The position numbers and the translations under genes are program-made. A DNA stretch of 62,587 nucleotides from the NCBI GenBank assembly GCA_964586655.1, contig CAZPGY010000016.1:1-62587 (forward strand), given 5' to 3'. The notes below the pieces were generated by a model. It did not search any database, was not told the DNA's origin, and saw only the letters and a program-made list of their open reading frames with translations. Positions 16,740-26,263 of this stretch are shown in pieces. Source of the stretch: JAJYSO01 sp964586655. Its GTDB lineage: Bacteria > Bacteroidota > Bacteroidia > Flavobacteriales > Flavobacteriaceae. Numbering within the stretch: position 1 is the stretch's first letter; each line of letters opens with the position of its first letter.

Positions 16740-17963
16740 ATGAAAAAATTATTTGTAATTCTCTTATGTTTTGCCCCGGTTGGGCTTTTTGCTCAGGCTT
16801 TTCAATTAAATCTTCAAGGAACCCGCCAAATTGGAAAGGGAAGTACGGGGATGGCTCAACCTACTGATGCCACAGCGGTATTTTACAACCCTGCAAGTAT
16901 GGTTTTTTTAGAAGGAAATGATGTTACGCTTGGGGTTACCCCGGCCATTACAAAAGGGCAGTTTACCTTGGCCGGCACCAATAGGATTAGCCATACGGAT
17001 AATCAGGTGCAAACCCCTTTTAATTTGAGTGCCACCTTTGGCAACTCGGAAAGTGATTGGCGTTTTGGAATCTCCGTCTACACTCCTTTCGGATTGACCA
17101 ACAAATGGGAAGAAGGATCAGCTACCCGTTTTGAAACCACCAAAATGTCATTGTTGTCTATTTCATTTCAACCTACTGCGGCCTATAAGATCAGTGATAA
17201 ACTGGGGATAGGCGTGGGATTGATATACACCTATGGTCAAGTAGATATGGAGCGTGATTTGCCGGTACAGTATATGGATGGTTCATATGGAAGTGCCGCA
17301 ATCAAAGGGTCGGCCTATGGGTTTGGTGTTAATGCCGGCGTGTATTACAAGCCTTCCGACAAAGTATCTTTGGCATTGACTTATAGATCGGGAATTACCA
17401 TGAAAGCAGATGATGGAGATGCCGAATTTATGGTGCCTGCTTCTTTGCGCGGCAATTTTCCTTCACAAAGTTTTAAAGCCGAATTGCCACTTCCCGATAT
17501 TTATGGAATTGGAATTTCTTACAGCCCATCTGAAGAATGGGTAGTGAACGGTGAAGTTTACTTGTCTGATTGGCATGATTATGACGAGATTGTCATTCAT
17601 TATAAAGAAGCACCGGTCAACGGTGAAAATAATACGACCTTGGTCAGACATTATGGAAATGGCTATAGTTTTCGCGGAGGCGTTGAATATCTTCCTGAAG
17701 GAAAGAAATATGAAATACGAGCCGGATTTTTATACAACTTGAGTCCTGTTCCTGATGATTTGGTCAGTCCCGATGTGCCCGATGCCGATCGCATCAGCCC
17801 TGCTGTAGGATTTAGCTATAATTTTTCTGATAAATTTAGAGCTGACTTTGCCTTTCTCTACGAATTTGTTCACCGTGAAGGAAAAAACAGAATTACCGGT
17901 ATGAACGGAACTTATAACTTTGATTTATTCTTCCCCTCTATCGGAATAACTTATAACTATTAA
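16740..17963 (+). CDS. OmpP1/FadL-family outer-membrane transporter
   Basis: This 407-residue beta-barrel has a signal peptide (1-19, ending LFAQ) and the FadL N-terminal signature AFQLNLQGTRQIGKGSTGMAQ. This is followed by the NPAS motif (FYNPASMVFL) and the barrel, closing with IGITYNY. FadL proteins admit hydrophobic compounds such as long-chain fatty acids. It is the first gene of a rightward operon (17-base gap to the SGNH lipoprotein). Such FadL/GDSL-lipoprotein pairs are common in flavobacteria and suggest release and import of acyl chains, though the substrate is an inference. Confidence 0.93.
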   Translation: MKKLFVILLCFAPVGLFAQAFQLNLQGTRQIGKGSTGMAQPTDATAVFYNPASMVFLEGNDVTLGVTPAITKGQFTLAGTNRISHTDNQVQTPFNLSATFGNSESDWRFGISVYTPFGLTNKWEEGSATRFETTKMSLLSISFQPTAAYKISDKLGIGVGLIYTYGQVDMERDLPVQYMDGSYGSAAIKGSAYGFGVNAGVYYKPSDKVSLALTYRSGITMKADDGDAEFMVPASLRGNFPSQSFKAELPLPDIYGIGISYSPSEEWVVNGEVYLSDWHDYDEIVIHYKEAPVNGENNTTLVRHYGNGYSFRGGVEYLPEGKKYEIRAGFLYNLSPVPDDLVSPDVPDADRISPAVGFSYNFSDKFRADFAFLYEFVHREGKNRITGMNGTYNFDLFFPSIGITYNY

Positions 17964-17980
17964 TTTTTCAAACTACCTCT

Positions 17981-19342
17981 ATGACACGTAATATAAAAAC
18001 TTATTTGCATTATTGTATAGCACTCTTACTGGGTGTGATCTTGGTTTCAAGTTGTTCTACCCAAGATGAAACCATGGACTTTACTAATGGAGAAGCCGAT
18101 TTTAGTACCTATGTGGCTTTAGGAAATTCTCTGACGGCCGGATATGCCAACAATGCCTTGTATCGTGAAGGGCAGTTGGTGTCTTATCCCAATTTGATAG
18201 CCCAACAAATGAAAGCTGTGGGCGGTGGAGAATTTGTACAGCCGCTGGTTGATCCCGGTTCAGTGGGAGTGGGGAGTAGCGGCAATGCTCGTTTGGTATT
18301 GGCAATTGTTGATGGCGAGCTCTCTCCCGTCCCGGCAGCCGAGCATGGCGACCTTTCTATCTTGACTACCAGTGTGGCCGATCAAGGGCCTTTTAACAAT
18401 ATGGGGGTACCCGGAGCCAAGGTGACGACTGCCGTTTATCCGGGATACGGAAATCCGGCCAACGGAGCGGGTAACTTTAATCCGTTCTTTACTCGTATGA
18501 CGACTGATCCCGCTTCCGCCTCTATGCTTGGTGATGCGGTGGCGCAAAATCCTACCTTTTTTTCGGTATTTTTAGGAAGTAATGATGTTTTAGGATATGC
18601 CACCAGCGGTGGGGTAGGCGATGTGATTACCCCGATGAGTGGGCCGGCAGGAATTGGTTTTGAGGCCAGCTATGATGCCATTATCTCTGCGTTGACCGCC
18701 AATGGCGCTAAAGGTGTTGTGGCCAATGTGCCCAGTGTTACAGCAACGCCCTTTTTCACAACCGTACCTTATAATGGACTGGTCTTGCAGGACCAATCTA
18801 AAGTAGATGCTTTAAATGCTGCTTATCAACAATTAATTGCTGCCGGATTGGTGCAGACTTTTGACTTGGGCCCTAACGGATTTATTATTGAAGATGCAAA
18901 CTCTCCGGTGGGTTTTCGACAAATTCAGGAGGGAGAGCTCATTTTGCTCAGTGTGCCCGTTGATCAGTTGCAAGCAGGGCTGGGGTCTATCACGCCTATT
19001 CCTGATCAATATGTGCTGACGGCCGATGAATTGGTCCAAATTAAAACGGCAACTCAAGCTTTTAACGCCAAGATAAAAGCAGCGGCCGAAGCCAATGGTC
19101 TTGCTTTTGTAGATGTAAACGCCTTTTTAAATAAGATAAAAGAGCACGGCATTTATGTCAATGGTCGAATGCTGACTACCGAATTTGTATCGGGCGGTGC
19201 TTTTTCGCTTGACGGTGTTCATTTGACGCCGATTGGCAATGCACTCTTAGCCAATAAATTTATTGAAGCTATTAACTCTACGTATAACGCGACGATTCCA
19301 AAAATCGATCCTTCGGGATATGGAAGCGTACGTTTTCCTTAA
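17981..19342 (+). CDS. SGNH/GDSL-family hydrolase lipoprotein
   Basis: This is a 453-residue lipoprotein (lipobox VSSCSTQ near residue 25). The SGNH blocks are visible: block I reads ALGNSLTAGYA, so the usual GDS is GNS with the nucleophilic Ser retained; block III is FLGSNDVLG; block V is DGVHLTPIGNALLA with the catalytic Asp-His pair. It probably hydrolyses ester bonds at the cell surface or in the periplasm. It lies between FadL and a DUF2147 gene in one operon, which fits a lipid-related role. Confidence 0.88.
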   Translation: MTRNIKTYLHYCIALLLGVILVSSCSTQDETMDFTNGEADFSTYVALGNSLTAGYANNALYREGQLVSYPNLIAQQMKAVGGGEFVQPLVDPGSVGVGSSGNARLVLAIVDGELSPVPAAEHGDLSILTTSVADQGPFNNMGVPGAKVTTAVYPGYGNPANGAGNFNPFFTRMTTDPASASMLGDAVAQNPTFFSVFLGSNDVLGYATSGGVGDVITPMSGPAGIGFEASYDAIISALTANGAKGVVANVPSVTATPFFTTVPYNGLVLQDQSKVDALNAAYQQLIAAGLVQTFDLGPNGFIIEDANSPVGFRQIQEGELILLSVPVDQLQAGLGSITPIPDQYVLTADELVQIKTATQAFNAKIKAAAEANGLAFVDVNAFLNKIKEHGIYVNGRMLTTEFVSGGAFSLDGVHLTPIGNALLANKFIEAINSTYNATIPKIDPSGYGSVRFP

Positions 19343-19358
19343 CTAAAAATCTTAAGTA

Positions 19359-19793
19359 ATGATGAAAAAAACAGGAATAATACTGATTGTTTTGTTGAGT
19401 TGCATGAGCTTTAAAGCTTATGCCCAGGAAATCACCGGGGTTTGGTTCAACGAAGAAAAAGATGCGAAAATCAAAATTTATCAAAACAGCAATGGCCTGT
19501 ATGAAGGAAAAATTGTTTGGCTAAAAAATCCCACGGAGAATGGGCAGCCCAAGTTAGATAAAGAAAATGACGATGAAGCTTTGCAAGATCGCCAAATTAT
19601 GGGATTGGTGATTTTAACCGGATTGGAGAAAGATGGAAATAAATATGAAGATGGAAAGATTTATGACCCCAAAAGTGGGAATACTTATTCCTGTGAAATT
19701 ACTCCGGTTGACAATAATAAGCTGAAGCTTCGCGGTTATATTGGCATCAGTCTTTTTGGACGCACTGATTATTGGACGCGTGCGAATGACTAA
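19359..19793 (+). CDS. DUF2147 exported protein
   Basis: This 144-residue protein has a signal peptide (1-22, ending AYAQ) and a complete DUF2147 domain. It opens EITGVWFNEEKDAKIKIY and contains LVILTGLEKDGNKYEDGKIYDPKSG, ending GRTDYWTRA. The fold is a small lipocalin-like barrel, and members are often encoded near lipid-handling genes. It is the last gene of the FadL-SGNH operon, 16 bases after the lipoprotein. Confidence 0.92.
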   Translation: MMKKTGIILIVLLSCMSFKAYAQEITGVWFNEEKDAKIKIYQNSNGLYEGKIVWLKNPTENGQPKLDKENDDEALQDRQIMGLVILTGLEKDGNKYEDGKIYDPKSGNTYSCEITPVDNNKLKLRGYIGISLFGRTDYWTRAND

Positions 19794-19844
19794 TTTCAAA
19801 TTGATTTATAAATTATAGGCCAAGGATAACTTGGTGTTTAATAA

Positions 19845-19870
19845 CGAAAGGGGCTGAAGCGCCCCTTTCG
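19845..19870. terminator. Bidirectional hairpin between convergent genes
   Basis: CGAAAGGGGC pairs with GCCCCTTTCG around six bases, giving a strong GC stem. T/A-rich sequence flanks it on both sides. It probably ends both the FadL operon and the OmpA-family gene. Confidence 0.75.
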
Positions 19871-19890
19871 CTGTTAAAATACTACCTTTA

Positions 19891-21954
19891 TTATTCTGCA
19901 AGAATTTTTATGGTAGTCCTTCGGTTGGCTTGGTGTTGCTTGTCAGTACAAGGAACACCGTTGGAACAGCCGTTAACCAGTCGTGTTTCACCATAACCTC
20001 TGGCTACTAATCGAGACGGGTTAATTCCTTTGTCAACTAAGTATCGAACAGCAGATTCAGCCCTGCGTTGTGACAAATCCATATTATAGGAGTCAGAACC
20101 GCGGCTGTCTGTATGAGAAGACAGTTCGATTACCAAAGTAGGATTGTCAATCATGATTTTGTAAAGATCGTCCAAGATAATAGCGGCATCAGGTCTGATA
20201 TTGGCTTTGTCGAAGTCGTAATAAATATTCTTGAGTTCAATAATAGACCCTTTCTCCAATTTGCTCATGGCTAAACGCAAGTCTACATAAAGCGTTTTAC
20301 TCCTGTCCAGTCCTTTGGTACTAATGTTTTCCCGATTAGAGAAATATCCTTTCTTTTCGGCATAAACACTATAATCGCTGTTGGGGTTCAATTGGAAACG
20401 GAATTCCCCTTCGTTGTTAGAGGTCTGGAAGTTGTCTTCTCCATTTTTCTTGTTGTGCAAAGTGGTTTTGGCCCTTTCAATTGCTTGCTCGGTACGAGCT
20501 TTCAAGGTGTGTCCTACCAAGGTGAAACGCAGGTCGTTGTGCAGTAGTTCTTTATGAATCACTCTGGAATCTCCTTCAAAATCAGCGGGCGTCAATGTAA
20601 CAACAGTCGTTTTAATTCCGTTGAGCATTCCTTTGATGGTGTAATTGCCGGATTTCATATCCTCTATTTTAGGAACAGCGCCATTTACATCGGTCATGCC
20701 GGTATAAAATTCTTCTCCATCTTTATAAACACTCACTTGTACACTACTCAAAGCCAGTCCGGTGGGCTTGTCTTTAACGGTAATCAACAAGTCTTTGTTA
20801 GAAGTTTCAGCCGATTCCAATTTTGGTTCCTCCGGTTCTTCTTCTTTTTTCTTTTTCTTGGGCTTATCGCTACCGCCAAACCAATAGCGAATACCGATGT
20901 TGGCACTGATAAGTCCCAGATCTGAACGTTCAAAGTCTCGCTCATAGGTGTATTGCGATACCCCATTAATGATGGGTTCCCCGCCGGTGGCCGGTGGTGT
21001 AATATTAGGATCACCGGCTCCCGGGGCAAAATCTGGTGGAAGTTCTCCCTGAAAAATATTAATTCCTCTGTTGGTGAGCTGACTTTCCCAATCCGGAGTC
21101 ATGATATACCAATAGGAGGCACTGGCATTGAGCGAAAGTTTGGGGGTAATAAAATATTCCAGTCCCACAGTTCCTTTGGCCATAAAGTTGATTTGTGTGC
21201 CGTCATTTATGGTAACAGCGTTAAAATTGGTTGGAGAACCGGCTGCCACATAATCTTCTTGACTCATTCCATACTGAATAAAATGGCTTCTGTTTTTTAC
21301 ATCTACAGGCCCTAAAACTTGGCCGTAGGCTTGGGAGTAATAAGGGTATGACAAGGTGTTTGTGGAAGTGGCTTTTTCGGTTTGTATAAAATAATGACCA
21401 AATTTAGTCATTCCTACACCGGCATGAAGACTGACAAATCCTTGTAGCTTCTTTTTGCCAAACCAAAATTCTGGACCGGTCATGGCATAATATGAGGTCA
21501 TATCGGTTTTTTCAGAAAGATCGATCTCGTTTTTATCGAACAAGAATTGACGATCGTCTTTTTCTATTTGTGACCACATCCAATTGGGAGTGGAATGTTG
21601 CAAGACTTCATAGCCATTGAGGGCATATCCGGCATTGTTTTTAAATGGAAACTCCCGTTGGATTGTCAATCGACCTATGTCGAGGCCCCAGCCCAACCAG
21701 TTGTTGGTAGCTCTCCAGCCTACATTGAGTTCGGCAAAATAGCCTTGGTCGAGATAAAACGCCGGATCCTCGGCGATGTCTTTATTTTTAAACAAATAAC
21801 CACCCCTTGCACCGGCATAAAAACTTGAAAGATGCTCGGGGTAGGTTTGTAGTTCTTCCGGCTGATTCATTTTTTCTTGTGCCTTGGCCGGGAGGCATAC
21901 AAGGCTGCTTAAAATCATTAGGATACATACTTGGATAGACTGAATTTTTCTCAT
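19891..21954 (-). CDS. OmpA-family outer-membrane protein
   Basis: This is a 687-residue protein. ATG at 21954 is preferred over the GTG one codon earlier. After a signal peptide (ending PAKAQ) comes a long beta-rich region (about 40-370) that looks like a membrane barrel. A charged linker (KPKKKKKEEEPEEPK) follows, then two Cna-B/PEGA-like repeats with phrases such as VQVSVYKDGEEFYTGMTDVNG. The C-terminal OmpA peptidoglycan-binding domain starts at YDFDKANIRPDA and contains SSHTDSRGS and LSQRRAESAVRYL, ending NRRTTIKI. It likely anchors the outer membrane to peptidoglycan. T9SS-associated OmpA proteins have related layouts, but no other T9SS gene is nearby. Confidence 0.88.
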   Translation of the reverse strand: MRKIQSIQVCILMILSSLVCLPAKAQEKMNQPEELQTYPEHLSSFYAGARGGYLFKNKDIAEDPAFYLDQGYFAELNVGWRATNNWLGWGLDIGRLTIQREFPFKNNAGYALNGYEVLQHSTPNWMWSQIEKDDRQFLFDKNEIDLSEKTDMTSYYAMTGPEFWFGKKKLQGFVSLHAGVGMTKFGHYFIQTEKATSTNTLSYPYYSQAYGQVLGPVDVKNRSHFIQYGMSQEDYVAAGSPTNFNAVTINDGTQINFMAKGTVGLEYFITPKLSLNASASYWYIMTPDWESQLTNRGINIFQGELPPDFAPGAGDPNITPPATGGEPIINGVSQYTYERDFERSDLGLISANIGIRYWFGGSDKPKKKKKEEEPEEPKLESAETSNKDLLITVKDKPTGLALSSVQVSVYKDGEEFYTGMTDVNGAVPKIEDMKSGNYTIKGMLNGIKTTVVTLTPADFEGDSRVIHKELLHNDLRFTLVGHTLKARTEQAIERAKTTLHNKKNGEDNFQTSNNEGEFRFQLNPNSDYSVYAEKKGYFSNRENISTKGLDRSKTLYVDLRLAMSKLEKGSIIELKNIYYDFDKANIRPDAAIILDDLYKIMIDNPTLVIELSSHTDSRGSDSYNMDLSQRRAESAVRYLVDKGINPSRLVARGYGETRLVNGCSNGVPCTDKQHQANRRTTIKILAE

Positions 21955-22069
21955 CACTTAAGATTTTAGGGGTTACTATCTGCCCTTATATCAAAACCAA
22001 AAGAAAAGTGTTACCCCCTTATTGCGTTTTTTGAGGGAAAAGAGAAGTCTTGGAAATACTATAATGCAA

Positions 22070-23011
22070 TTAGATAAATGCTCCCTTAAAGAGAATAGCC
22101 AAGAATAAACCGACGAGGCTTAGGGAAATCAATAGAATTTCTTTGAGGCGGCGGTGTTTTCTAATTTCAAAGTAACGTCCGCCGATAAGGGCTGCCGGAA
22201 TGATCAGAAAGAGTAGCATGGCACGGGATGAAGTGTTGGCAAACAGCAGGGTTCCCAGGCTGGCGATTAGGGTGATAAAGAGGAGAAAAGTTGCATTTTT
22301 TTCGACTTGTGTCATCTTAATCGTGTTGGTTGTGATATTAAAATAGGCCCAGATGACAAACAATACATAAAGGAGCCCCGGCCATAGAAATTGAGGAGAT
22401 TTTAATAAGCTGTGATCGATTAAACCAAATGAATAGTAAGCTAAAGGATTAAAAAATTGATCATAAACGGCGAGCATAAAGGCGGTTTGGAGAATAAAAA
22501 CACATAAAATGGCCATGGAAGGAATCAGCCAGGTTTTGTAATTATTAGGGGCATAACAAAGGATGCCGAATCCGGGAACGAGCATAAAAATAAGACTTGT
22601 TGGAAAGAACAGGCTGGCAACGGAAAAGCAGAAGAAACTATCAAATATTTTTTTGGGGAGGTTCTTTCCGGTTTGCATGCCTAAGGTACGCCATAAGCCT
22701 AAGGCCACAAAAAACCCGGATAGGATTATGGCACTGTCGGTTAGGGTAGAGGGGGCCGCCAAGCAAAATATAAAAGCCAAAAATAGGACATAGCTGTGTC
22801 GTCCTTCAGATTTGTTTTTGACAAGAATAAAGTTTAAAAAAAACAAGAAAAAAGCGAACACAATAAACACTCCGGCTTTAAGCAGGAAAAATAAGGCTCC
22901 ACTTTCTGTTTTTGAGCCGGTGAAATTAAAAATAATGTAGGCCACTGCGGCCAATAGCGTAACAACGAAGAAGTTAATCAGTTTTGATTTTCTAAAAAAA
23001 GTTATCAGCAT
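22070..23011 (-). CDS. DUF6427 multi-spanning membrane protein
   Basis: This 313-residue protein has about nine hydrophobic segments. The start is the ATG at 23011 (MLITFFRKSKLINF); the longer frame would need a TTG two codons upstream. The opening 'FFRKSKLINF' is characteristic of the DUF6427 family found next to DUF6341 and purD in flavobacteria. The function is unknown. It is divergent from the small DUF6341 gene, with only 43 bases between the two starts. Confidence 0.85.
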   Translation of the reverse strand: MLITFFRKSKLINFFVVTLLAAVAYIIFNFTGSKTESGALFFLLKAGVFIVFAFFLFFLNFILVKNKSEGRHSYVLFLAFIFCLAAPSTLTDSAIILSGFFVALGLWRTLGMQTGKNLPKKIFDSFFCFSVASLFFPTSLIFMLVPGFGILCYAPNNYKTWLIPSMAILCVFILQTAFMLAVYDQFFNPLAYYSFGLIDHSLLKSPQFLWPGLLYVLFVIWAYFNITTNTIKMTQVEKNATFLLFITLIASLGTLLFANTSSRAMLLFLIIPAALIGGRYFEIRKHRRLKEILLISLSLVGLFLAILFKGAFI

Positions 23012-23025
23012 TGACAATTATTTGT

Positions 23026-23033
23026 TATTTTTG
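23026..23033 (+). promoter_or_regulatory. -7 promoter element TATTTTTG for the DUF6341 gene
   Basis: This is an exact TAnnTTTG match, 21 bases before the ATG at 23055. No TTG was found at the preferred -33 spacing. Confidence 0.5.
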
Positions 23034-23054
23034 CAGTAGAAAAACGTATTAAAG

Positions 23055-23291
23055 ATGTATTATTCTTATCCCGCAGCTGACTTTTGGCATTGGATTGGCC
23101 ATATTTTCGAAGATTTCTTCTTGATACCACTTACTTATTTGCGTCATTGGCAAGATCAAACCTGGTGGGGAGCCAATATTGTAAACTGGGTCTTTCTCAT
23201 TACATTTTTTGTATTGTTTTTTTACTGGTTGTATAAGTTAAAAATATTTAACGATTACGATAAAAAACACACCCCTGAGAACTATCGTTAA
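23055..23291 (+). CDS. DUF6341 small membrane protein
   Basis: This 78-residue protein is rich in Trp and His in its first half (FWHWIGHIFEDFFLIP). It has one strong transmembrane helix (about 47-65, VNWVFLITFFVLFFYWLY) and a charged tail. It matches the DUF6341 family, which is sometimes mislabelled uracil phosphoribosyltransferase because of its gene neighbourhood. Its stop codon and that of the convergent purD share the palindrome TTAA at 23288-23291. The function is unknown. Confidence 0.85.
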   Translation: MYYSYPAADFWHWIGHIFEDFFLIPLTYLRHWQDQTWWGANIVNWVFLITFFVLFFYWLYKLKIFNDYDKKHTPENYR

Positions 23292-24571
23292 GCTATTTTC
23301 TCTATATCTTTTCCCAAATCAGTTCGATAATACATTTTATCAAACTTTATTTTTTTGACCTGTTGATAAGCTTCTTTTAAAGCTTCTTGATAGGTGTTGC
23401 CGAAAGCTGTTGTCGCCAGAACGCGTCCGCCGTTGGTTAAGGTTTTATCTCCTTCTAAACGGGTTCCTGCTTGAAAAATTATACAGTTTTCAGTTTTTGC
23501 TATTCCGCTAATTTCCTTTCCTTTTTCATAAGCTTCAGGATATCCTCCCGAAACCAACATAACGGTAGCCGCATGCTGAGGATTGATATCGAGTTTGACT
23601 TTGTCCAGCTTTCCTTCTGCTAATTTTTCAAAAACGTGCAACAAATCATTTTTGATGCGGGGAATCACCACTTCAGTTTCCGGATCGCCCATTCTCACGT
23701 TATATTCTATTACATAAGGCTCATCATCTACTTTCATCAACCCGAAAAAGACAAAGCCGTGATAAGTAATTCCTTCTTTTTTTAAGCCTTCGATAGTGGG
23801 CTGAACGATGCGGGTTTCTACTTTTTTCATAAACTCCTCATCCGCAAAAACTGCCGGGGAGATGGCGCCCATACCACCGGTATTGAGGCCGGTGTCGCCT
23901 TCACCAATGCGTTTATAATCCTTGGCCGTGGGTAGTATTTTATAGTTTTTCCCGTCGGTAAGCGCAAAGACACTCAGCTCGATTCCGTCTAAAAATTCTT
24001 CAATAACTACCGTATTACCGGCTTCCCCAAATTTTTTGTTGGTCAACATATTCTCAAGCTCATCTTGGGCTTCTTTTAAGTCTTCAAGAATCAAAACTCC
24101 TTTGCCTCCGGCTAAACCATCTGCTTTTAATACATAAGGCGGATTTAAAGTGCTCAGAAATTCCTTTCCGGATTTTAAGTCTTTGGCGGCAAAGGATTTG
24201 TAGGCTGCTGTGGGAATATCGTGGGCAGACATAAATTCTTTTGCTCGTTCTTTGCTGCCTTCCAATAGGGCTCCTGCTTTTGAAGGCCCTATTATTTTGA
24301 GTGCCCCCAAATCACTTTCATTTTTTAAGTAGTCATAAATTCCTTCTACCAAAGGCTTTTCCGGTCCTATCACCAGCATATCGATTTGGTGCTTGAGCAG
24401 GCAATCTTTGACGGCTTGGAAATTGCCGATATCTAAAGCAATATTTTCTGCTATTGCAGCCGTACCGGCATTTCCGGGAGCTACAAACAGTTTGTCGCAC
24501 TTCGGGCTCTTGACGATGGATAATGACAAGGCGTGTTCGCGACCGCCACTGCCTAAAACTAATATATTCAC
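23288..24571 (-). CDS. purD: Phosphoribosylamine-glycine ligase (GAR synthetase)
   Basis: This 427-residue ATP-grasp enzyme joins phosphoribosylamine and glycine to form GAR, the second step of purine synthesis. The canonical N-terminus MNILVLGSGGREHALSLS is encoded with a GTG start at 24571; no ATG gives a better fit. Other marks are the substrate loop KADGLAGGKGV, GDTGLNTGGMGA and the late EYNVRMGDPETEVV. Length and motifs are complete. It converges on the DUF6341 gene, with four overlapping bases. Confidence 0.97.
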   Translation of the reverse strand: MNILVLGSGGREHALSLSIVKSPKCDKLFVAPGNAGTAAIAENIALDIGNFQAVKDCLLKHQIDMLVIGPEKPLVEGIYDYLKNESDLGALKIIGPSKAGALLEGSKERAKEFMSAHDIPTAAYKSFAAKDLKSGKEFLSTLNPPYVLKADGLAGGKGVLILEDLKEAQDELENMLTNKKFGEAGNTVVIEEFLDGIELSVFALTDGKNYKILPTAKDYKRIGEGDTGLNTGGMGAISPAVFADEEFMKKVETRIVQPTIEGLKKEGITYHGFVFFGLMKVDDEPYVIEYNVRMGDPETEVVIPRIKNDLLHVFEKLAEGKLDKVKLDINPQHAATVMLVSGGYPEAYEKGKEISGIAKTENCIIFQAGTRLEGDKTLTNGGRVLATTAFGNTYQEALKEAYQQVKKIKFDKMYYRTDLGKDIEKIA

Positions 24572-24782
24572 GTTTTTAAATTTAAAGTTGTTCTTAAAAT
24601 ATGACTTCCTTACTCAAAAAATCGCGCTATGGCGACGGTTTGGTAGCGGGGGTGTGTTTTTTTTTCGCTCGCTTTCAAAAATAATTGTTCGACTACGCTT
24701 CCCCTAATATTTTGAGATAAATTTTTGAAATACCTTCCGCTTAAAATGAACTCCTTTTGCAGGCTATGAAACACAAGCTTGA

Positions 24783-26156
24783 TCAATAAGCCTTTTTGTC
24801 TCCTTTGATGGAGTTGTAAATGGTTTGTAAAATGATTTTGATGTCAAAGAAGAGCGACCAATTTTCAATATAAAAGATGTCATATTTCACCCGGTTGATG
24901 ATGTCATTTTCATTTTCTACTTCTCCGCGATAACCGCTTACTTGTGCCAGTCCGGTGATGCCGGGTTTAACAAAGTGACGCACCATAAACTTGTCGATGC
25001 GGGCGGCATACATGTGGGTGTGGCTCACCATGTGTGGGCGCGGACCTACGGTAGACATTTCACCCCGCAGGACATTAAAAAATTGTGGGAGCTCGTCTAT
25101 ACTGGTTTTCCGCATGAACTTTCCAATTCGGGTAATCCGTTTGTCGTTTTTTCGAACCTGATGAATATTGGCCTCCGGATTGAGTTTCATCGACCTGAAC
25201 TTGTAACAATAAAACTCTTTATAATCCAGCCCATTGCGAAGTTGTCTAAAGAAGACCGGGCCTTTGGAGCTCAACTTGATGAAGAGCGCCAAGATGGGGG
25301 TGAGCCAAGATAGGATACAAACAATCACCAAAATGGATAGTACGATATCAAAACCGCGCTTGACCAATTGGTTTAAAGGGTCTTCAATCGGTATTTCCCG
25401 AAAGGAAAGAATGGGCAAGTATTCGTAATAATCCAGCTTGAGATTTTTGGTATAAATGTCTTTATTATCGGGAATAAATTTGAGCACCTTTAAATTATTG
25501 TCGGCAAAATCAACCAATGCTTTGATTTGTGAATTGCTCAATTCACCAATGGAGCAATATATTTCATCAACATGCTCGTTAAGGATATAGTTGAAGCAGT
25601 GCTCCAAGCTAACCGATTTTTTGTTGTTCTCCTTATTTTCAGAGGTGATATCAAACATTTTTTTAAGCTTATAGCCGTAGTTGGGCTGATGCATAAAAAA
25701 ATCCATTAGTCGACGGGTCTTGCTGTTGTTGCCAATGATGACCGTAGTTCGGTAGTTTCCTCCAAAATATTTACGATAGTGTTGCAGCAGGTAGTAGATG
25801 GTCAATTTAGCAAAAAGAACGGCCGCAAATACTTCGGTGACATAGAGCAGAATGAGCAGTACGCGTCGAGAAACTTCATGAAAGATTCCGAAGAAAGAAA
25901 AGACAATAAGGGTAAACAGAATAATTTGCTTTACACTGATCGAGATGATTTGCGTGACTTTGGTAAAGCGGTATATTTCGTAAAATTTTGAATTGAATGA
26001 CAGAAACAACCAGCCTAAGGACACATAAACGACATAAATGGTGTAGGTGGTGGGGTAAAATTTAAATTGTAGGCCCAATACCAAAATAATGGCCAAGTCA
26101 ATCAAGTAGGAGATTGGTCTGAGGTAAATAGAATATCGGCCTGGTTTCGGGGTCAT
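24783..26156 (-). CDS. WcaJ-like undecaprenyl-phosphate sugar phosphotransferase
   Basis: This 457-residue polyprenyl glycosylphosphotransferase has four N-terminal transmembrane helices (about 10-125), a degenerate Rossmann region (about 130-260), and a helix (about 270-295) leading into the catalytic sugar transferase domain. The domain carries KRGFDIVLS, FRQLRNGLDYKEF, YKFRSM, RKTSIDELPQFFNVLRGEMS and VGPRPH. It would start each repeat unit by transferring a hexose-1-phosphate, commonly glucose or galactose, to undecaprenyl phosphate on the cytosolic side. It is the last gene of the leftward exopolysaccharide locus, 107 bases after the WecG/TagA-like gene. Confidence 0.93.
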   Translation of the reverse strand: MTPKPGRYSIYLRPISYLIDLAIILVLGLQFKFYPTTYTIYVVYVSLGWLFLSFNSKFYEIYRFTKVTQIISISVKQIILFTLIVFSFFGIFHEVSRRVLLILLYVTEVFAAVLFAKLTIYYLLQHYRKYFGGNYRTTVIIGNNSKTRRLMDFFMHQPNYGYKLKKMFDITSENKENNKKSVSLEHCFNYILNEHVDEIYCSIGELSNSQIKALVDFADNNLKVLKFIPDNKDIYTKNLKLDYYEYLPILSFREIPIEDPLNQLVKRGFDIVLSILVIVCILSWLTPILALFIKLSSKGPVFFRQLRNGLDYKEFYCYKFRSMKLNPEANIHQVRKNDKRITRIGKFMRKTSIDELPQFFNVLRGEMSTVGPRPHMVSHTHMYAARIDKFMVRHFVKPGITGLAQVSGYRGEVENENDIINRVKYDIFYIENWSLFFDIKIILQTIYNSIKGDKKAY

Positions 26157-26263
26157 GTTTGATTACTGAAAATAGGGGTTGCCATTCCTGCTTCTTGTTT
26201 TCGTAAAAGTGATCACCTTATCGTTATGGCGTTCTTTACCGAGAAAACAGGAAATAGGCGATG

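Noticed and set aside
20553..20925. Rightward 123-residue frame opposite the OmpA-family gene
   Set aside because: It is a shadow of the well-supported OmpA-family coding sequence on the other strand.
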